Positions 1 through 12,170 of a stretch of DNA of 64,000 bases are shown here, piece by piece. The notes under the pieces are model-generated. The model did not search any database, was not told the DNA's origin, and was given only the letters and a program-made list of their open reading frames with translations. The translations under genes and the position numbers were made by a program. This DNA is from Ectobius pallidus. Taxonomy: Eukaryota > Arthropoda > Insecta > Blattodea > Ectobiidae. The DNA lies in contig CAXKWD010000001.1 of assembly GCA_964059195.1 (NCBI GenBank), forward strand, positions 158,088,532 to 158,152,531, in the 5' to 3' direction. Position 1 is the first letter of the stretch, and each line of letters opens with the position of its first letter.

Positions 1-724
1 CCCCTTTACTCTATGCGAACCACATGCCGCTGAATTTTTTCGCGAGGCTCCATACAGCCACTTTGTACCGTATACGGACAGCTTGCAAATTACACGGCAC
101 ACAGATAGGAGGCAACAGACAAAGTCACATTGTGTGCTTCACAGAAACTCCACTCAGATTCTCTTGAAAATGAATAGGTCTATTGTATATTTTTGCATAT
201 GTTCCACAAGCAGCTTTTACTTTGTTGTTCGATGTGTAAATACTTATTTCTATTTAGACTACCCTTCACTCTAAGGTCTTTCTTCGATTTTATTATTTCA
301 CAGCGTAGTTCAATCTATCAATTCATCCACTTGTCAGTTCATCTAACTGTCCATCTTCCTGTCCGCCACCCACCTACCGATCTATCCCCCCCCCCAAAAA
401 AATCCCCGAAATCATCCGCCCGTCCATAACTAACGAGTATAGTAACCATGAAACATCTAAAGCATACAAATTCTACACTCATACGGTTGCTATCTTGTAT
501 ATGGTTGTGACAGATGCCTAAAAATATGATTTTTTAAAGGTACAATAAAGCACAATATACAAAGATTTGTCATAAAGCATGATCTTCGAAGTTATGAAAA
601 TATATTATTAATAAAATATTTATAACATATGTTAATACATGATATAAAATAAAGTAATGGACTTCTCGATTAATTTTGACTGGTTGTAACAATAAAATAA
701 AAACATAATAAGTTACCTTTCTAC
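1..724. other. Unassigned AT-rich DNA with a pyrimidine-rich stretch
   Basis: No gene or element is recognised. About 310-400 is a degenerate TCCA/TCTG-type pyrimidine-rich stretch ending in a C run and an A run. The short open frames here read through this low-complexity DNA and are not credible genes. Confidence 0.5.
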
Positions 725-742
725 TCAATTTCTGTCATTTTA

Positions 743-786
743 ATTTCCTACGCATTTCAGTTACATTCAAACATCTTCAGGGAATC
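743..786 (-). ncRNA. Hammerhead-ribozyme-like motif in fold-back left arm
   Basis: Read on the minus strand: stem I strand TTCC (complement of 781-784), core CTGAAGA (complement of 774-780), a weak stem II GTT/AAC, core GAAA (complement of 755-758), a two-pair stem III, then cleavage triplet GTA (complement of 749-751) and GGAA, which pairs with TTCC. All invariant core boxes are present in the right order, and a short stem III is known for Penelope-type hammerheads. Stem II has only three pairs, so activity is doubtful. Confidence 0.45.
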
Positions 787-806
787 TCGCTTGTATAGTT
801 ATATTT

Positions 807-1609
807 AGGGGAGATGGTAGTTACCGCTAGCAAAATCATAGAAAATATAGCGTATGTTCAAGAAGCCATAACTCAGGTGTTAATAGTCAGATTTAGTTGA
901 ATTTTTTTATGCTTTGCAAGTGCACCCTGCAGTTTAAAATAAACAGAAAATGGTTGTTCTAGAGCTCGCTGTTTGGTAGGAGAGAATTTTTTAACACATG
1001 TGTTAATTTTGTTTTACAGTTACTTCCCTTGACATAGGTACGCTTTATTCAATTTCTGTAACTTAGATTTTTGTGAAACTGTGGGAACTTACCAACAATA
1101 GGTATTACTATTTACCCTACATTTTTGTGAAACTGTGGGAACTTACCAACAATAGGTATTACTATTTACCCTAGCACAATCAGTCTAATATGTACATTAT
1201 TACTGCATGAAAACTGCATGAAAATTTCACGTCTAAAAAAAAAGACTTTTTTTTTAAATAAAAATAGTTGAAAATTCTGTATAGTCAAGACTTTTCCCAA
1301 AATTCTGCTAAGGGAGATTTGTCATCCATCTATAATGAATTCCTGAAATTTTCATTATTTTAGCATGAATAGCTTTTCAGAAAATGGTACCTGAAGTACA
1401 AAAAATGTAATTTTACAGGAGAGCGAAAAGAAAATGACGTGCCTTATGGTATTTTATCCATTTTAGAAAGCTCCAGGTCGCTCTGCTTGGCTAAATAATA
1501 ACGCAACATATAAGACCTGTATACAAAATGTTCACAAACCTATGATCTATTACATGAGCCTAAGAAAAATAAATCGATTTTTTGGCACTTGGTAACTACC
1601 ATCTCCCCT
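807..1609. mobile_element. Nonautonomous TIR element nested in the fold-back arm
   Basis: The TIR AGGGGAGATGGTAGTTACC lies at 807-825 and its exact complement at 1591-1609. The intact opposite arm of the host fold-back reads straight through the insertion point (TTATATTCAATAAG), so the empty site is known. The target duplication is only one or two T residues, so the superfamily is unresolved. No transposase is visible, and the insert is AT-rich. It must be younger than the fold-back element. Confidence 0.75.
1067..1173. repeat. 54-bp perfect tandem duplication
   Basis: The 54-bp unit starting ATTTTTGTGAAACTGTGGGA at 1067 is repeated immediately at 1121 with no visible mismatch. It lies inside the nested TIR element, so it is a recent internal duplication. 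Confidence 0.9.
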
Positions 1610-1848
1610 TCAATAAGAATAAAACTGCTTCATCAATGGCGTCGTTTCTAATTAAAACTACTAGAATTTTAAATGTTCTTATATCATAAGTAAAATTCAC
1701 ACGGAGTAGAAGTAGAAGAAAAAGAATCAGAATCAGGAAGTGAATTTTGCATATGATTTAAGGGCATTTTAAATTTTAGTAGTTTTAATTATAAATGACG
1801 CCAGTGATGAAGCAGTTTTAGTCTTATTGAATATAACTCTATACGTGA

Positions 1849-1892
1849 CATTCTCTGAAGATGGTTGAATGTAACCAAAAATGCCTATGGAA
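1849..1892 (+). ncRNA. Degenerate hammerhead-like motif in fold-back right arm
   Basis: CTGAAGA at 1855-1861 is followed by a bulged T and a four-pair stem GGTT/AACC (1863-1866, 1873-1876). The expected GAAA is AAAA (1877-1880). It aligns base for base with the motif at 743-786, so it is the same motif with a core substitution and probably inactive. Confidence 0.4.
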
Positions 1893-1912
1893 ATAAAATT
1901 GAAGTTGAGAGT

Positions 1913-4008
1913 ATTATGTTATTATTTTATTGATCGAACTCAACAGTGCTATCCAGCATGATTTTAAACACTTTGATTGTAACAAATAAAAAAAAATATC
2001 GGTAATATGGAATTGAAAGGCCAGAATGACCGTTGGTATATGTGGAGAATATACACCCAACAACTATTATAATTTAATATGTTAACTTCACCTACCAGAT
2101 TAGATCTGTAACGAGCATTGTTTTGAAGTACAGTATATTAATCATACCTAAGATAACGGTGCATGTAAATCTGCATAAAGAAAGAATGTTTTGAAATCTT
2201 TGTTCAGAATTATTCATTTCTAGAAGACATTTGTAGTGCAGAATCACTTCAATATATACTAGAAATACCAGGGTCCAATATAGGAAGGGGATCAACACAT
2301 ACGGTCTCTCATACATTCCAGAGAATGAACAGCATGCAAGAAAGGATCAAATGAATGGTAAATAGTATTGGAATTCCTCTTCATGCCTTTCGCAATGGAA
2401 TATTTCAAAAATGGATAACCACTTCTACATACCGTACTTCAAATAATTGTTCACATTCTAAAATATGTATTTACCCCTCCATTCCTAACTCTAATTAATA
2501 AAATATTTAGGCATTAAAGTCCATCAGTAGTGAAGGTGGTACCAAGAAATTACATATTTAGCTAACAGGATACGTAGAACAATATATAAATTCATAATGC
2601 GCTAGATTATAATAAATACAGGATTTAAGAATAATCTACTTATTTTTAATACAGTCATTATCATGAACGACATAATTGGACGGGGAAGAGCTTCGAAAAC
2701 TATTCTTTCTCCACTAATTTTGTTGTAAGAACATCATAAATAAATTAATAATTTACGAATATAACGTACATGGTGTCAATCAAATTTATAAGTATATTTT
2801 ACTACGTTACATTCATAGAAATTCAAGCTTTAGAAAACGTACTGATCCCCATGCATACGATACAACCAAACAAATCATTTAATTGAACCAAAAGTTTCAC
2901 ATCTTCAGGTCTAAAACACAGCTCTAGCTTTGGTACTAGAATATACAATTCCGTTGTATTGATAATTCGTGCAAGTTTTCTCCAAACTTTATAAAAAAAT
3001 ACAACTATAATAACATTTTAAAATAATTCAACTTGAACCATATGGTTGGAGCTAGAACACAAATGTCAGAAAAAACTAAATATAATAGTATAGCAAAGCT
3101 TAATTGAAAGATGAAAATATAGCTTAAAAGCTGCTTTAATGTACATTGACAATATTATTCAACATTATACACACCTGAAATTAGAACAGTTTAAAGTGGT
3201 ACTGAAATCCTAACAGTACTTCAGTAAGCAATGCGGGAGAAAAATAATACATAAGAATAGCGCGAGTTAAATGCAAACGATAAAAGAAGATTTAGGCGGC
3301 TCTGAAATCGTTACCTTATAAACTTCTGTTTTGAAATATTTTATTTACTGTAAATTTTAATGTTTATTCACTGGCGCGACAAAACATTGAAGTGAGAACC
3401 GCCCGAAGGCTGCAACAACTATGTTCATTTTATTTTTTTTACCTACCGGTAATTGGTAAGCTCAATCATTTATAGTGGATTTTAAAGTACAGTTATTAAA
3501 AAACCAGTATTTTCCAAAACTCCTGAGTATTACAGACCAGACACAAATAAATGTTCATTGGTAATGGGTTTCTTTCCTTCTCCCGAGAAGTGCGTGAGAA
3601 GCGGATTATAAATAAGATCAGGGTTGTGATGACGGACGTCTGATGTCTATTGGAGCCCTCCCTTTTCGTAACAGGAGATTGGTGCAGTGTCTCTTGTTTT
3701 GACGTATTCCTTCATTTCCTGTTCTTCTCCGCCCCATTTCCTGTTCTATCCCGATTCTGTTCTCTCGCCTCCTTATCGACCCCATCATCTAATACCTTTA
3801 TAACTTCTGGATTCTCTCTTCTCTAATTTCAAATCAAACTCTGTCTTCTGTCCACTCCAAAATGTTCTACGTTTGTCGTTTGATATGATAGCACAGGAAA
3901 GACTCTGATGTCCTACCTGCTTAGGTCCCTCATTGGAAGACAAATATAAGTAAGAACGCACATTTATTCAAGTTATGGTTTATGTCATAGCCTACTGATT
4001 TTATAGAG
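1913..4008. other. Unassigned AT-rich DNA
   Basis: No credible coding region or repeat boundary is seen. The short frame on the minus strand near 2092-2316 has no recognisable signature. A less AT-rich patch lies at about 3590-3800, without further features that I can support. Confidence 0.5.
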
Positions 4009-4045
4009 CAGGGGTGACCAACTCGCGGTACGCACGCGAGTGCTT
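4009..4045 (+). mobile_element. hAT-like terminal sequence, solo end
   Basis: CAGGGGTGACCAACTCGCGG starts at 4009 and is followed by a CG-rich stretch. This resembles the CAGGGGTCGGCAAC-type ends of Charlie-like hAT elements. I found no matching right end or 8-bp TSD, so this is a relic at best. Confidence 0.4.
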
Positions 4046-4689
4046 AGCAAATGTATATGTCTTTAAGTACAATTATGTAGTTTTCAGTAAAGCCAATTTA
4101 ATGTCTGGTTATCATAAATGTGCGCCTAGTAAAAATGTAACTTATCACATTTTCCCCCCTGCAGTAAGCTCTGTATTTTTACTTCTTGTCACATTTGTAC
4201 AGAGTAAAGATATGCCGTAAGAACTTCAAAATTTGCACTTAACGCATTTAAATGAAAATTGTACTGAACAAATGTGTAAACTAAGCCATCATTATATCTT
4301 TTTGTCAAAAATTGAACTTACTAGCAAAGAATTACTCCATGTGAAAAGGGCATGCTGAAAAGAACAGTAAAATAATAGATTACATAATTTTCTAATTTAT
4401 TGCTGTTAGACTACAATCTATTCGGCTATTTGTTGAATTAGTAGTAAGAAAATATAAACAGCTCTAATACGTACATAATTAGGTTGAAATTCTTAGATTA
4501 TGTAAAAAAGCTATATTATAACTCCATATACAGAAAAACATATATTCAAAAATATCATTACATTTCAAACTAAATGTAAGGATCAGTGCCCATGTTGTAG
4601 ATTCAGCCACTAACGTAAAGAAAAACTACGAACAAGTCGGTCCGCTGAGTACTCTGCTATATTCAGGTGTGATTCGATCATATTTAAAT

Positions 4690-5190
4690 ATGCTTATTAC
4701 GTGTTACCTAATGGTATAATAATATTCATTTCGAAACAGATTTTCGTTATAACATTGTTGTGGTATCCATTATCATCGAACACGGAACGGTCTTGAAACC
4801 TTGAGAGTAGCAACTAAAAGTGCGTATTAAACAACCTATATTTAAAATAAAATTAATTCTGTTTGTGTTAATTTTAATATTATACTAAAGTGAGTTAATT
4901 TCGTGTTATCAAAGTCCTCTGGTTTCAAGAAAACGACTTTAAACAAGATTAGACTTAATCGGACGCCATGAGCTCCAGCTGTCGCAAAATGCAAGAAGTA
5001 CGAGAAGAGCTGATTGCGAAGGGCAGCATGCCCGTTTGAAAACTCAAGGGTTAAATATTTAATTACGAATCGAACAGAAATACTCGTATACAACTTGCCT
5101 ATTGGCAATTAAGATACTCGTATGCAAATTATAAAACTCACTTTGATCGCTTCATAAAAATTATTCGTATATTAATAAGTACCATTATAG
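4690..5190 (-). repeat. Dispersed repeat family R500, minus-strand copy
   Basis: The reverse complement matches copies at about 35830-36335 and 50855-51340. Shared marks include TACGAGTA, AGGCAAGTTG, TTTCTTGAAA, TTAAAATTAACAC and TCCGTGTTCG in the same order. No terminal repeats or coding frame are seen; the class is unknown. It could be a solo LTR or a segment of a larger element. Confidence 0.65.
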
Positions 5191-6436
5191 GCTCACTGCA
5201 TTATGTATTATTCTCTTTTAGGAATACCTTAAGTATTACAGTGTTATTTTCTTATAAAAAAAATTACACAAATTTTTTAACACTGATAAATGCATATTCT
5301 TCCCCCAATATATCCATATTCGATACACTAAAGGAATTGGGAAATTTTTTATACATAGTCAAAATAAAATGGGAAAAACAAATTAGCTGCTTAAGGGAAA
5401 TTGGTTAGAAATGGTAAGTGGATATACTTACAAAAGGTAAACATTTAGTAGTAACTTAGTAGTACTGATTTCAGATATATGGGTTTTTATGTATGCAGAC
5501 GCCCTTTGGTGAAAAACTTTCTGTAACACCAGGGGTGATCATTTGTACAACTCCAGATACAAGAATAAATCATTCATTCATTCATTCATATTCGATACCT
5601 CTGGACTTAAAAGAAAATCATGATGATGTATTGTGAAACCATTCCATTTTACTGAAAACTTACATAAAACAGAAATAATAAGTTATATTTTACTTTCACT
5701 TTACTTTATTGAATTTCAGTAAACGAATACACATTTATAAGTATATTATAACAAAAGAAGCCCTATGTTTTTGGTTCACTTGATATTATAAGCCGTTATT
5801 GTAAAATTGCATTCAGTACACAGTTGGCAACATTATTTTTGTTTTTGTTAGCAGTGATCTTGACGATTCCTGTTTTATCACTTCTCGTGCTTCTTGTAGT
5901 GAGGTTGTCTTTTCTTGATGTCGCTTAATTTCCTGCCGCCATTATTGAGTTATCTTTTATGATTCTCCTCTTTTACATTTCATTTCACCTCTACTTCCGA
6001 CCTTCTTTTTCTGCCTTATGAAAGAAATAAAGTTCCCTCTATTGTTTGGCTGTCAGGTTGCTGCATTGATTTTTTCAGCAGGCAATGTAACAATTGCCAT
6101 CCACACTCTTTGACTCAGCTGAAATTGATTTTCAACCCCAATTATATTTGTACTAGAGCGATATCTTGAAAATTGGTGAGACCTTTCATCTCAGTAAAAA
6201 GATTCTATTCGTTGAAATCTTCTCTGTGCTCAACGGTACCAGGAACGGAATAAACAACAAAATCACATTGGGCCTAATTAATTTTTCTTGTAAGGTAATG
6301 AAATTATTTTTTGAAAAGAATGGTTATAGGCCTAGTTGCAAATTTACTTCTCTTTACTGCCAGATTTTAATGCCGGTCACCTTTACCTAACTTTACCATA
6401 AAATTTCTGTGAACTTTTCCTCCTCTATTCTGACCT
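5191..6436. other. Unassigned AT-rich DNA with a possible LINE tail
   Basis: About 5515-5592 ends in AATAAAT followed by (CATT)n, the form taken by some LINE 3' ends. Nothing coding precedes it, so the LINE reading is weak. The rest shows no feature, apart from short unremarkable frames. Confidence 0.4.
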
Positions 6437-6847
6437 TCATCTACAAGAGGCCTGGGAAGGGCGGCACTGGAAGTGCGAAGTTACCCTCCAACTATTGTCT
6501 TTCATGAGCCTCACCCTAATCGTCGAGACAACTAACCGGATGATTGTGGGATTATTCGCATAACAGATATCAGAAAAATGGAAAGGGGTGAATATAGGGG
6601 CAGAGTATTTCACCTTACTTCCCGGGCCTGATCTACTATCAACGACAAATATCTTTATCAGTGTCTCAAGAGCTAACACCCTACCCATAGCTCTCCAAAT
6701 TAATAAATAACCGTGTTTAGAGCACAGGCGCTTATTTACGTCACTAGTAAAGGCGAAGCGTAACTCCTCAGCTGATAAAGATGCATTTAAAGACGCGAAC
6801 ACCGTGACCAGACTGCGAAGAATGTGCGCGTGGGAAAGCAAGTGCAT
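6437..6847 (-). other. 136-codon open frame in a GC-richer patch, coding unproven
   Basis: This is one of the longest open frames in the window and lies in DNA with more GC and CpG than its surroundings. The predicted product shows no recognisable domain, signal peptide or clear composition bias, and I see no splice or promoter context. Reading frames on the other strand are broken by stops. It could be a chance frame in an old repeat. I record it only because the compositional patch is real. Confidence 0.15.
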
Positions 6848-7080
6848 CTGCGCAGGACATTCGGTTAATTCGGACGGAATTGTTGTAGTTTAAAAAAATG
6901 TTAATCACAAAGATGCTTTTTATGTTAATCCTACATCAGTCTGTAGGTTAAAAACAGAAGTAGCTTATTAAAACTAAAATTAAGTTGTGCGAAAAGTTAT
7001 ATTTATATAAAACTTAGATTTTTATACTTTTATCCATCTAAAACTTACATTAAGTACAGTATGAGCATTTTAAGACGAAT

Positions 7081-7154
7081 TCAGAATTATCTGGACTTCC
7101 TGTAATCCGGACAGGGTCCGGTCCCATCTAGTCCGGATTAGCGGGACTACACTG
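7081..7154 (-). mobile_element. pogo/Tigger-like terminal remnant
   Basis: The minus strand starts CAGTGTAGTCCCGCTAATCC at 7154 and continues with repeated TCCGGA and GGTCCGG. This is the style of pogo-type ends (CAGTG..., 'uncoupled' TCCGGATTA motifs). A TA dinucleotide follows at 7155-7156, as expected for Tc1/mariner insertion. The opposite end was not found. Confidence 0.45.
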
Positions 7155-7156
7155 TA

Positions 7157-8524
7157 CTTTCAACCATGCAGATTATTTATGTTCGTTGTTCTGGGTTTTC
7201 GTGTTGTCTTAGAAGAAGGTCCTCCACCGAGTTGGTCCCTGAAGGTACTCTCTAGTGTTGATTCAGAGCTTGTTCCCTCCCACACAGGCATTTGTGCGTA
7301 AGTCCTTCGAAAGGGGAGAATAGGTTAAGAAAGAAAGATACCACAAGAACTTTTTGAACTCTTGAATGCAATGGCGGAGTTACAAAGTACATAAAAAATG
7401 TTAAGAAAAATAATCAAAACAGAAAGTAGGGCTATATGCAATCTAGCAAAAATCATATGAGTAAGGTTGAGTAGAGATTATGCAGAGTTTTATCGACTAC
7501 ACAAATAGAGGTGTAAAGAAATCGCACGAGTTCTTAAAGCAAGAATTGAACTCAAAACAATACATTAAAGCATTTTATTATTCCTGTTATCGCCATATTC
7601 ACATGACTGTAATGAGCACAGTACATAGCAATAGTTTCAACTACATTTGCTTCATTGCATGTTGAATTAAATGCATGTAGCCAGGTGTTAGAACGGCTAC
7701 AGTTTCAGTTGTTCGCATTGAAGTTGTTCCTCATAACTTGTCTAACTTCTTGTTCTTCTCCAGTTGTTCCAAACTCTGCTGTGACTCTTGTTTATGCTGC
7801 AACTTTTAAAGTAAAGCTTGCGTTTTGTTTTGTTTTCTGGCTCGATGCTATGGAGGCCTTGGCATGTGTAACTGTTCTATAAATTTAATTTATCTCATAG
7901 CCCACTTCTTCTGTTTCTTACTTAAATAAAATTACTTGATGCTCTATTTTTCTTCGTCTCTCCAGCAGTAATATATTTTAAAAAATCATGCACCGGTCTT
8001 TGTAATATTTTCAACGCCGATCTTGCAACTTTTTAAAACTTTAATAAGATAGTTTGCCACCAGAAACTATACAAGAAAGTTTAGTGCAACGTATTTCAAG
8101 CTCCAGACGTAGTGGATCTTAACAATCGTTAACTATGGTTGTGTTCGGTACAGAAAACTGTGTTGAATGCATCGTAATCAAATTACAATGAACACCATAA
8201 ATAATTCGAAGTTATTTATTTATTGAGTTAGTTTTATGTTACTGTGTTTTGTAAAATCAAAATAACGTTTATTTCACGATCATTAGTATGGTAATTTGGC
8301 GGATAACCTACAAAAATGTAGACCATTTTGACCTACATTATATCCATTTATGAGGCCTACATAATTCTCGCATATCGCTTGTTCCTCAGGGTTTGCGGAA
8401 AACAAATTGCAACCTAGCATTCAACAAGCCCGTATTGCTACCGCACATCTTCAAACCAAGCTTCTTGTCTCGACTTCCCAGTTATAGGAGTGCACACAGT
8501 AAAGTGAATTATTTTCTGCCTGGC
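7157..8524. other. Unassigned DNA
   Basis: No recognised gene or repeat. Two short adjacent frames at 7480-7882 carry no family signature. Confidence 0.5.
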
Positions 8525-8760
8525 TCTGCTCAGAGAAATGCGCAGTAGCATGAACAAATCCAGTTCGAAATATTGTCATTTGAAGGAGTGATGTTTCATT
8601 CGTAGGCCAGTCTTCATGGAAGTCATATCGCGCTGACTAAGGTATACGGCATGACTGGCGGGAGGGGAAGATGACTTGTCTCTCTGAATTCAACTCTCAC
8701 ATCTAAATGTAGGCCTACTTCCCCTCACACGCGTTTCTCAAGTGACAGGAAGGAAACAAA
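8525..8760 (+). repeat. Dispersed repeat E, plus-strand copy
   Basis: It matches the reverse complement of about 28150-28395. Shared blocks include GTGATGTTTCATT, ATCGCGCTGACTAAGGTATA and GACTGGCGGGAGGGGAAGATG (cut at 20 or fewer here), separated by small gaps. No terminal repeats or coding frame are seen. Confidence 0.6.
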
Positions 8761-9473
8761 TACTGTATGTGGCATCACGACAACTAGGCCTAATGCACTA
8801 AACAACCCATAGTTCACCGCAGCTGTTACTAATAGTGTAAATATATCGTATAATTAATTACACTTCTCTTCTGTCCTATAACAGAAGTAATTATTCTTTA
8901 GGAATGGAAATCTAGTGTGAAGGGAGCGAAACAGAAATAAAATCTCTATTGAGGTTATTGGATTATTTCTGTTGTTTGCGTTCAGTTCATGGAGCAAGCG
9001 ATATTTTGCGAATTGGGCTTAGAGAACTATTTGTTAAATTAAGTTGTCGTTTGCTTGCCTTCAGTTAATTTCCTTTGTAGCTGCTTATCTGCTTTCTGCA
9101 AGAAGAACGCTCCAGGTAGTAAACATCAACTCCACATTCAACAAGACGGCTCTTATCTACGCCACGACATGAATAATCCTCAATGTGGAACATGTTATAT
9201 CCTTAAGTGATCTTTCTCTCTCTGTGTTCCCTGGGTAGTGGAGTAGAAAAATATTCTGCAATTGTCTAATGTAGACATTTCAAATATGAACTGAGCAGCG
9301 AACATTTGATAGAACATGGATGGGCAAAGAAAGAATATCTTAAAAAATGTGTAACTCCAAACTGTAAGAGGCCACTCTACTTTACACACATGTCTGCTAT
9401 ACTTTTTGCCGATGCAGGAGCAGACTTTACTTTGAAACGTCTCGGAGATTACCGATCATCAATTGCTAAAGAA

Positions 9474-9733
9474 TATCTGTGGCTTGGTTCTAAAAGGACC
9501 AATGTCATAACACTTGCTTTTGAGATTACTGACTTTGAAGCCTTTATAGAAGTAATAATTTTTGCCGAGAACTTCCGACATTGGAATCTAAGATTTCTGT
9601 ATTAGTCTATTAATAGCAAAATACATTGGCACTTTTATTATACGAAAGATAAAGACTAGCCGAGCTCAATAATGCATAGATCTCATTTTTGCAAGAAATT
9701 AACATTGGCCCTTTTAGAACCAAGCCACAGATA
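9474..9733. repeat. 32-bp inverted repeat with 196-bp spacer
   Basis: TATCTGTGGCTTGGTTCTAA begins at 9474, and its complement (with one mismatch over 32 bp) ends at 9733. Similarity fades outside these arms. It may be an old MITE or fold-back. The 99-codon frame at 9306-9605 overlaps it and is probably chance. Confidence 0.65.
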
Positions 9734-12170
9734 TAGAATAACAAAATTAATACCTAAAATCGGACTATTTCTATATTATTTTTGTGAAAAATTCAGAGGG
9801 TTGAGAACTGGGGTTTAGTACAGCACTGCGCTGGGTTTCCACACGAGGTGTTGCAAGCGGTTACACGGCCCATAGGTTGAACACAAACGCTCTTAATGGC
9901 TGCCGACGATCTTGCATCTCAGTGGATTTTCCCGCAAACGCTTATCCAGTGTTGCTAATAGTTTTATGTACACATGCTCTCCAACCACTTTTATGGTTAG
10001 GTTCCCCCCGTTACCAAATTCAAAGCTCCCGGTGAAATGGGTCTGGTGGAAGCTTGGAAAGGAGGCCCAGGAGCACATCCCCGGTGAGGAATATAGAAAC
10101 ACAGTAAGGGGATACAGAGCCGATATGAACCCGGTAGAAACCTTGACCTCTATAGTGACTGATCTGTCAAGACCACAGTTTTATAGTTAGATTTCCAGCA
10201 TTGAAGTTTCTCTATGTGACCCATCGTCACTCCCATTCTGGCAATAGAGCTTCGCCGAGCTCATGGAGATAGTGATTTAACAAAAGTTTTAGGATAATTT
10301 TGTGTCCACTTCAAAGAAAGAATGCGTACGTTTAGAATGATAGCCGTATGAATAAGTTATCTTAAAACACAATTTTGTACGGTTGTTTGGTCCATTGCTG
10401 CGCATGTTCAATATCGTTGCCAAAATCTTCGTGTTGTTGGTAAAAGTTACACCAGGTACGCGCAAGACGTCATAATGACCTATACATAATAAATTCGTCA
10501 TAGTTTTACTTTTAACATTGGGGAAAACATTTCTCGCCAGAAGCATGGAAAAAAGACAGTCGACAACACTGTCACCTATTGAAATTAAGAATCTCGTCTG
10601 AAAAATCTAGTTTCAACACTGCATTAAATTTATTTCAGATAGCATCTGGAATGAACATCTGAAAAATTTACGAGGAACAATGTTGTTAGCAATACCGTAA
10701 ATGCAGCTAATGAATTTTAAAAAAAGTCATAATATATTTAAACAATATCTATTTCTAGACACAATTCAAGCTGAAATAAGCAATTAAGAACACCCTATTT
10801 ATGCAAATCGGATCACTTCTTCTTCATTCATGATTAAACAAGGCAAAATTCAAGTAGCTTTCATTATGTGGTTGAGGAAAGTTTTTTTTCTCTCTTTTTT
10901 TTTTCTCTGTAAATCGACCAACTGGAAATGATTTATGCAGAGTGCCACGGGTGTAGGTGCAATTACTTGATTCCAGTTATATAAAACAATGTTTTTATAA
11001 TTCCTGTTTTTGTTAGACTAGTTTTGGTTATATTTTAGTTAAAATTGCTGGAATCGTGGCGGGACGCTGACAGGATCCATGATCAAGTCTTCTGCCATAT
11101 GCATGAGCCTTTCCTTTCTGAGAGAGGTCACGTTCGTAAGCTTTTATCTGTCCTCCTTAGATCTCTTCTAACTTAACGTTATCAAGGTACTCCCAATTAA
11201 AGATTCTATATTCCTTAACAGGGGGAGAGGGAAAAATTCTCATTTGATTTGGAACGACTAGTATTTTGATAAGAATGAGCCGCTAGTATGCAGAGCATGT
11301 GGTATATTGTAGAGCAGGGGCATTTTTAATAAACAAGACAATTTGTTTGAGGTTTCCTAGAGTACCATAAAATTCTTCTCGGGTTTGCAGTCAGGTGAGA
11401 AGTTTGCCGCTATCCGACGTTTCAGAGGCAGTGGATTCTGAAGTGTCGAGTGTCACTTTCGGAGTGCATTATTAACGACTTGAGGTGCAAACATATTTTA
11501 AGAGCTGAGGATAGCTTAATGCACAGAAGTTAAAAACGAGGAAGGATCAGCTACTTTTTATATTTCAAACTTTTTTGTGTTTTTATGTTTTTTACGCTAT
11601 AAGTTAATTTGTGTTTGTAATATCTCAACTTTGTATCCTAAATACATAATATATAACTACTTACAATAGGTCTAAAAAGTTATAACCTTAAATCCGTCCA
11701 ATTAGGCGTAGGGGTAGAAGGCGTTCAACATCGCCGAACGAATTTAAAAGGAGATTTAACTACTGAGGAAAATTTCAGTAGAATAACTGGTCTCTAAAAA
11801 ATGAAAATCGTAACATGAGCATAAAAATCCTTACATTCTACTTTAAGCAGTACTTTTTAGTCTTTTATCTTTGCGTTTATACAGTGTTTTCAGGTGACAA
11901 CTTTATACATCTGTTGGGGTAGCAATAAAAAGATTAATAGTATGCTTTCTTTCTTCAGGCTGTTCATTACAAGAAGAAACTCTCCCTTCCTGCGCTGCCA
12001 GAAGGACGCACCGTAAATACACTGGTGTATTATATATAGGCTAGCTCCAATCAGAATCCATATTTTGGTGGCCCTATATCTCTGTCTCTTTTTATCGAGG
12101 CTTGGTTGTGTATACAAGTCTACCTGTCTGTCTGTCTTCCTGTCTCCCCCCTTGGATACGAGCAGGAGCG
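9734..12170. other. Unassigned DNA, slightly GC-richer at 9780-10270
   Basis: The 9780-10270 part is less AT-rich and open in two overlapping frames (92 codons plus, 69 codons minus), with no recognisable protein. A T-rich run lies at about 10884-10908. No elements with definable ends are seen. Confidence 0.45.

Larger units (their letters stand above)
725..1912. mobile_element. Fold-back element with long inverted arms, possibly Penelope-derived
   Basis: The left arm (725-806 continued at 1610-1703) is the reverse complement of the right arm (about 1744-1912), with a roughly 40-bp purine-rich spacer. For example GCTTCATCAATGGCGTC at about 1629 matches the reverse complement of the GACGCCAGTGATGAAGC region near 1797. 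The left arm is split by a separate TIR element at 807-1609. Each arm carries a CTGAAGA-stem-(G/A)AAA motif resembling the hammerhead core found in Penelope-like elements, and the two motifs face outward. Class assignment is inference; the inverted repeat itself is directly visible. Confidence 0.72.

Noticed and set aside
9306..9605. 99-codon frame
   Set aside because: Overlaps an inverted repeat and shows no family features.
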